A stretch of 64,000 bases of DNA from Anopheles merus. Lineage: Eukaryota > Arthropoda > Insecta > Diptera > Culicidae. Under the pieces are notes generated by a model that saw nothing but the letters and a program-made list of their open reading frames with translations, had not been told where the DNA came from and made no database searches. A program made the position numbers and the translations under genes. This document shows positions 60,764-64,000 of the stretch, piece after piece. The first letter of the stretch is position 1, and every line of letters begins with the position of its first letter. The stretch covers positions 31,653,558 through 31,717,557 of the forward strand of contig NC_054083.1 of the NCBI RefSeq assembly GCF_017562075.2, given 5' to 3'.

Positions 60764-63700
60764 AAGGCTTTTTGCACTAAACACATTTAATTATCAAGCC
60801 ACGTCATAATCAGTATGTATCTTGAAAGCTACTTTTCAGGTAAAACATCTCAAAATAGTTACATGTGAATTTGCTAGAAGAAACAGTTTACTTTTCGAAG
60901 ATACTAGCAGCGTTTTTAAGCGACAGACCATTTTACAGTTGGACAAATGGGTTCCCGATTCAATGAAATTGGTGCGCAACAGAAAGTGACAGCTATCCAG
61001 CAACGGGGATTGTAAAGTTTTTCGGTGGTGGATTAAGAAGGAACTATTGAATGTTTCGGCTGTCTCGAACTTTGCACACCTGCAACACCATTCCAAGGTG
61101 TGCCCGTGTCTCGTCAAATGGATTCGACGCAGCACTGTAGCGAACCGATACCGGAAAGATTTTCCGTGCCGGATTCCGGTGTCAAAAAACGAACCGGTGG
61201 CCTGGCACTTTAACCGGACGGGGTTTGGGCAACCGAAACCCAGTTGCCTAGTTGTCGGGCTTCGCTATTGGTTCCTGTTCAATTTCCGCTTCCGTTTTCT
61301 CCCGCTGGTCGACAATGGGGGAGAAGGCGATGATACGGCTATACGGCAGCCATTTCGATCCAGCCTCCTGCCTATCCAAACCCAGCCAACACCACCCAGA
61401 TCGAACGGGTGCGCGCGCGACGGCTTAGTGCGGGCCACTGCCTAATCGGAAGCGAAAGATCAATCAAACTTTCAAATCCACGCAATCAAAAGTTTGCGAC
61501 TGTGTGTTTTTGTTTGCATTTGCCACCGCTCTCGCTCTCTCTCCCTCTCTTGCAATCTGTCTCTTTGTAACCCCTGCCCCGCGTTGGTCGTTTCTACGCT
61601 TACATCACAAATTGTTTGGAGGGCGTTTTTGAGGTTGAGCTAACCCGGTCGTTACATTTGCCCAGTGCGAGAAAAGTGAAACAAAAGATGCGCATACAAA
61701 AAAGCAACGGAACAGAACCACCATTAAACAGGAACCGAAATCCTGTTCAAAGAGTTTAGGATTTTGTTGTCTTATTCTGTGTTGCACGTACGATTTCCAA
61801 AACTTTAAAGGCATTCAATGTGATTGCTGAAGGACATTGGAGGGGAGCTACTGTAGAGCAAGTGACGGAAGCGAGGGATGGAGTTTGATTTTTGGCGGGA
61901 AATTGAAGAGCCACTTTCCGGTCCGGTGACTTTTTGATGCGCCATCGTTTAAGCTCCAGTTGGCATCAGGCGCCATTGTTTCAAAGGTTTCGTGGTTTAG
62001 TGCATTGCTTAGGTATAGGTAGGGTAGTCTTCTATATTGCTTTGTGTGTTTTGTATAATGAACTAATCTATTATTGTGTTTTAGTTACATGTTTGTAAAC
62101 TTTTTGTGATTTAGTGTTGTTATGTGTATGGCATTTGTATAAAAATAATGCTTCTGTCCGGATGTTTACTTCAAATTGTCAATAACAAAAGATATTTACC
62201 ACCATAATGATTAGACATTGCTTTCGTAGAAATGTCTCTATTCGTCGCTTGGCCCAGTTTCAATTTCAGTGTCCGCTGGTTAGCATATCCAAAGGTAGGA
62301 AGCTATTAGTATATGCTAAAAGACTATTTTTCGTACATTTTGGAGCACATCCAAAATTCCAGCCAAGGTGACACCATCGTTTTCGTCTCTGCGAACAAAC
62401 TCGCAAACATTTTTGAAGCAATGTTATTCGGGTGTGGCAAAAACTAAACCCATTTACTCTTTTTCTATGTTATGCATAGAAAAGAAAATGCAGGAATGTT
62501 TAGTGTTGGAGTGGAAAAATAATTAGACATTGACATTTCATACGAAAAAAAGCGGAGAGAAAGTTGATATCACTTTTTGGCGGTAAACTTTCTTCGTAAA
62601 ACATGAAACGATAAAATTCAAAGCAAGCATTGTGAAAACATCACTTTCAATTCACCAATTCAAAACCTGTGCACAAAGCTAAAAATAAAACATGCTATCT
62701 AAATACTTCGTATTTATTCCTGTAAGTGCGATACAAACCAACAGAAAGCACTCTGGCAGTACGTAAATTTTCTATTCAAACGCTTTAAAAATATCCAACA
62801 CAAAGGCGTTGATCAAAAAGACTGTTTCTTGCGGTGGCGCAGCAGCAACAGTGGAGAGAAAAAAATCTCACAGGATATTGCAGTGCAGCGCAAAAACACA
62901 CCGCCCGGCGCATATCACGGACCTAAACGAACCGCTTATGAAAGCGCCACAGTCACGTAAGCGTGTTTATCCGCTTTCACGTAAAATCTGCCGCGCGCTG
63001 CTGTCCACGATTTGAAGGAAGTGGTGTAGCACCTTTCCGAAACACAAGGGTACAAAGGGTGTGCACAGTGTGAGTGTGTGACGGGCTGTTTTGTTCCCAC
63101 AGTACGTGTCGCCCTTTGCCGGTGTGCGGCGGCGGTTTGGAAAGGGTGGAGGAGGCTGGTGCCCACAAGGCGCGCAAGTGCAATAAAACGGCGGACGATA
63201 GCAAACAAGTGAAAATAGAAAATCAATTTTCACTTAACGTTCCACACATACTTTGCTTATGACACGGGTCTTGATCGGGAGCAGCGAGTGAATCAAAAAA
63301 AAAAAAAACAAAAAGAAACACTGAAACATGTCGGAAGCTGTTTGGGCATAGTGTGGATCATGTTGTTGTTCTTACCGTCGCTCAGCTGCACCGCATTTAG
63401 TTGAATGGTTCAGAGCGAAAAGAAGGAAAAGGAGGGAGAGAGAGAGCGATGGTATTTTTTAGTTCTTTTGCTTTAGACAAACCACAGGTTGAACTGCGCC
63501 GGCCATGTGCATCCGACTAGGAGAAAGAATTTCCAATGTTTTCAGCCCTCTTTACAATGCCGTACCTCGTCCTAGGTACACGAGCTTGAGAACGTGCTTA
63601 AGAAAGGGGTTTAAAACGGCTCGCTTGTACGTTCGTGCCGGTAGAGAGTAGTGCGGCAAGCAAGAAACCTCAACACGAGGGCTCACGAGATATGGCAATC

Positions 63701-64000
63701 ATAAACATTATGTGTCGGTATAAAAATTTTATCACTTCGATTTCAATTCCACTTTGAAATTGAGATGCTCGTTATCCAGCCTTGAAGTCGTCGTCGGCGA
63801 GTTTGTGGCAAACTCGCGCGCAATCGTGCCTTTTGCTTCATATTTGGTAGGACGCAACATTTTTACTGCCACTGTGCGCTTCGCTTCACCGTGGACGGGC
63901 TGGCGATGTGATGTTACAACAACATGAATCAAACGTGCAAAAGTGTCATTAGAACGGTGCGTGGTGAGGAAGCGTCTTAAAGTGTGTTTGTGGTTTGTTT
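60764..64000. other. Non-coding stretch, right edge
   Basis: No gene is recognised. A possible acceptor/donor junction CTTTTCAG|GTAAAAC at about 60839 has a weaker pyrimidine tract than the one at 30959. A CT-rich tract lies at 61527-61555, an AT-rich section at 62020-62800, an A14 run at 63295-63308 and a GA-rich tract near 63436-63449. The GC-rich part at 62940-63200 has overlapping frames on both strands without domains. Confidence 0.55.

Noticed and set aside
60576..60764. Open frame with repeated SWE/SWD heptads, resembling a repeat protein
   Set aside because: The frame lies wholly inside the miniature inverted-repeat element. The heptad periodicity is the translation of its 21-base unit.
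1..64000. CRISPR arrays, rRNA genes, operons or prokaryotic promoters
   Set aside because: No regularly spaced direct repeats, rRNA signatures or tightly packed genes occur. The window is clearly animal nuclear DNA.

Overview
The window looks like mosquito nuclear DNA, most likely Anopheles and plausibly the An. gambiae complex. The main evidence is a tRNA-derived SINE at about 57.8-58.0 kb whose body I recognise as the SINE200 family of An. gambiae, flanked by a perfect 13-bp target-site duplication. Many short dinucleotide microsatellites, several 12-21 bp pure G or C runs and the absence of any operon-like coding are consistent with this. The species is an inference; I could not run a search.

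Almost the whole 64 kb appears non-coding: either one very large intron or a gene desert. The only unmistakable protein-coding sequence belongs to a non-LTR retrotransposon on the minus strand (8929-11280). It keeps the end of its endonuclease, a linker and a complete reverse transcriptase with the YADD site. It is 5'-truncated, carries one frameshift, ends in a TAA-type trinucleotide tail, and is bounded by ATTCAA direct repeats that look like its target-site duplication. Other open frames are short, lack recognisable domains and often run through microsatellites.

Region by region: 1-8.9 kb is non-coding with microsatellites. 8.9-11.3 kb is the retrotransposon, followed by a degenerate 51-bp tandem duplication. 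11.5-31 kb is non-coding, with a palindrome/octamer cluster at 14.45-14.52 kb and a possible promoter with donor sites near 26.4 kb. At 30.96 kb a long pyrimidine tract meets CAG|GTAAGC, which has the form of a recursive (zero-exon) splice site and supports a giant plus-strand intron. 31-57 kb is non-coding with GC-richer patches, a guanine-quadruplex candidate at 47.9 kb, and a possible small secreted-protein exon at 49.0-49.2 kb. 57.8-58.0 kb is the SINE. 60.56-60.76 kb is a 204-bp miniature inverted-repeat element with TA ends, built from repeated 20-24 bp units. The rest is plain non-coding sequence.

Nothing here forms a multi-gene system. The most distinctive structures are the repeat-built miniature element and the recursive-splice candidate.
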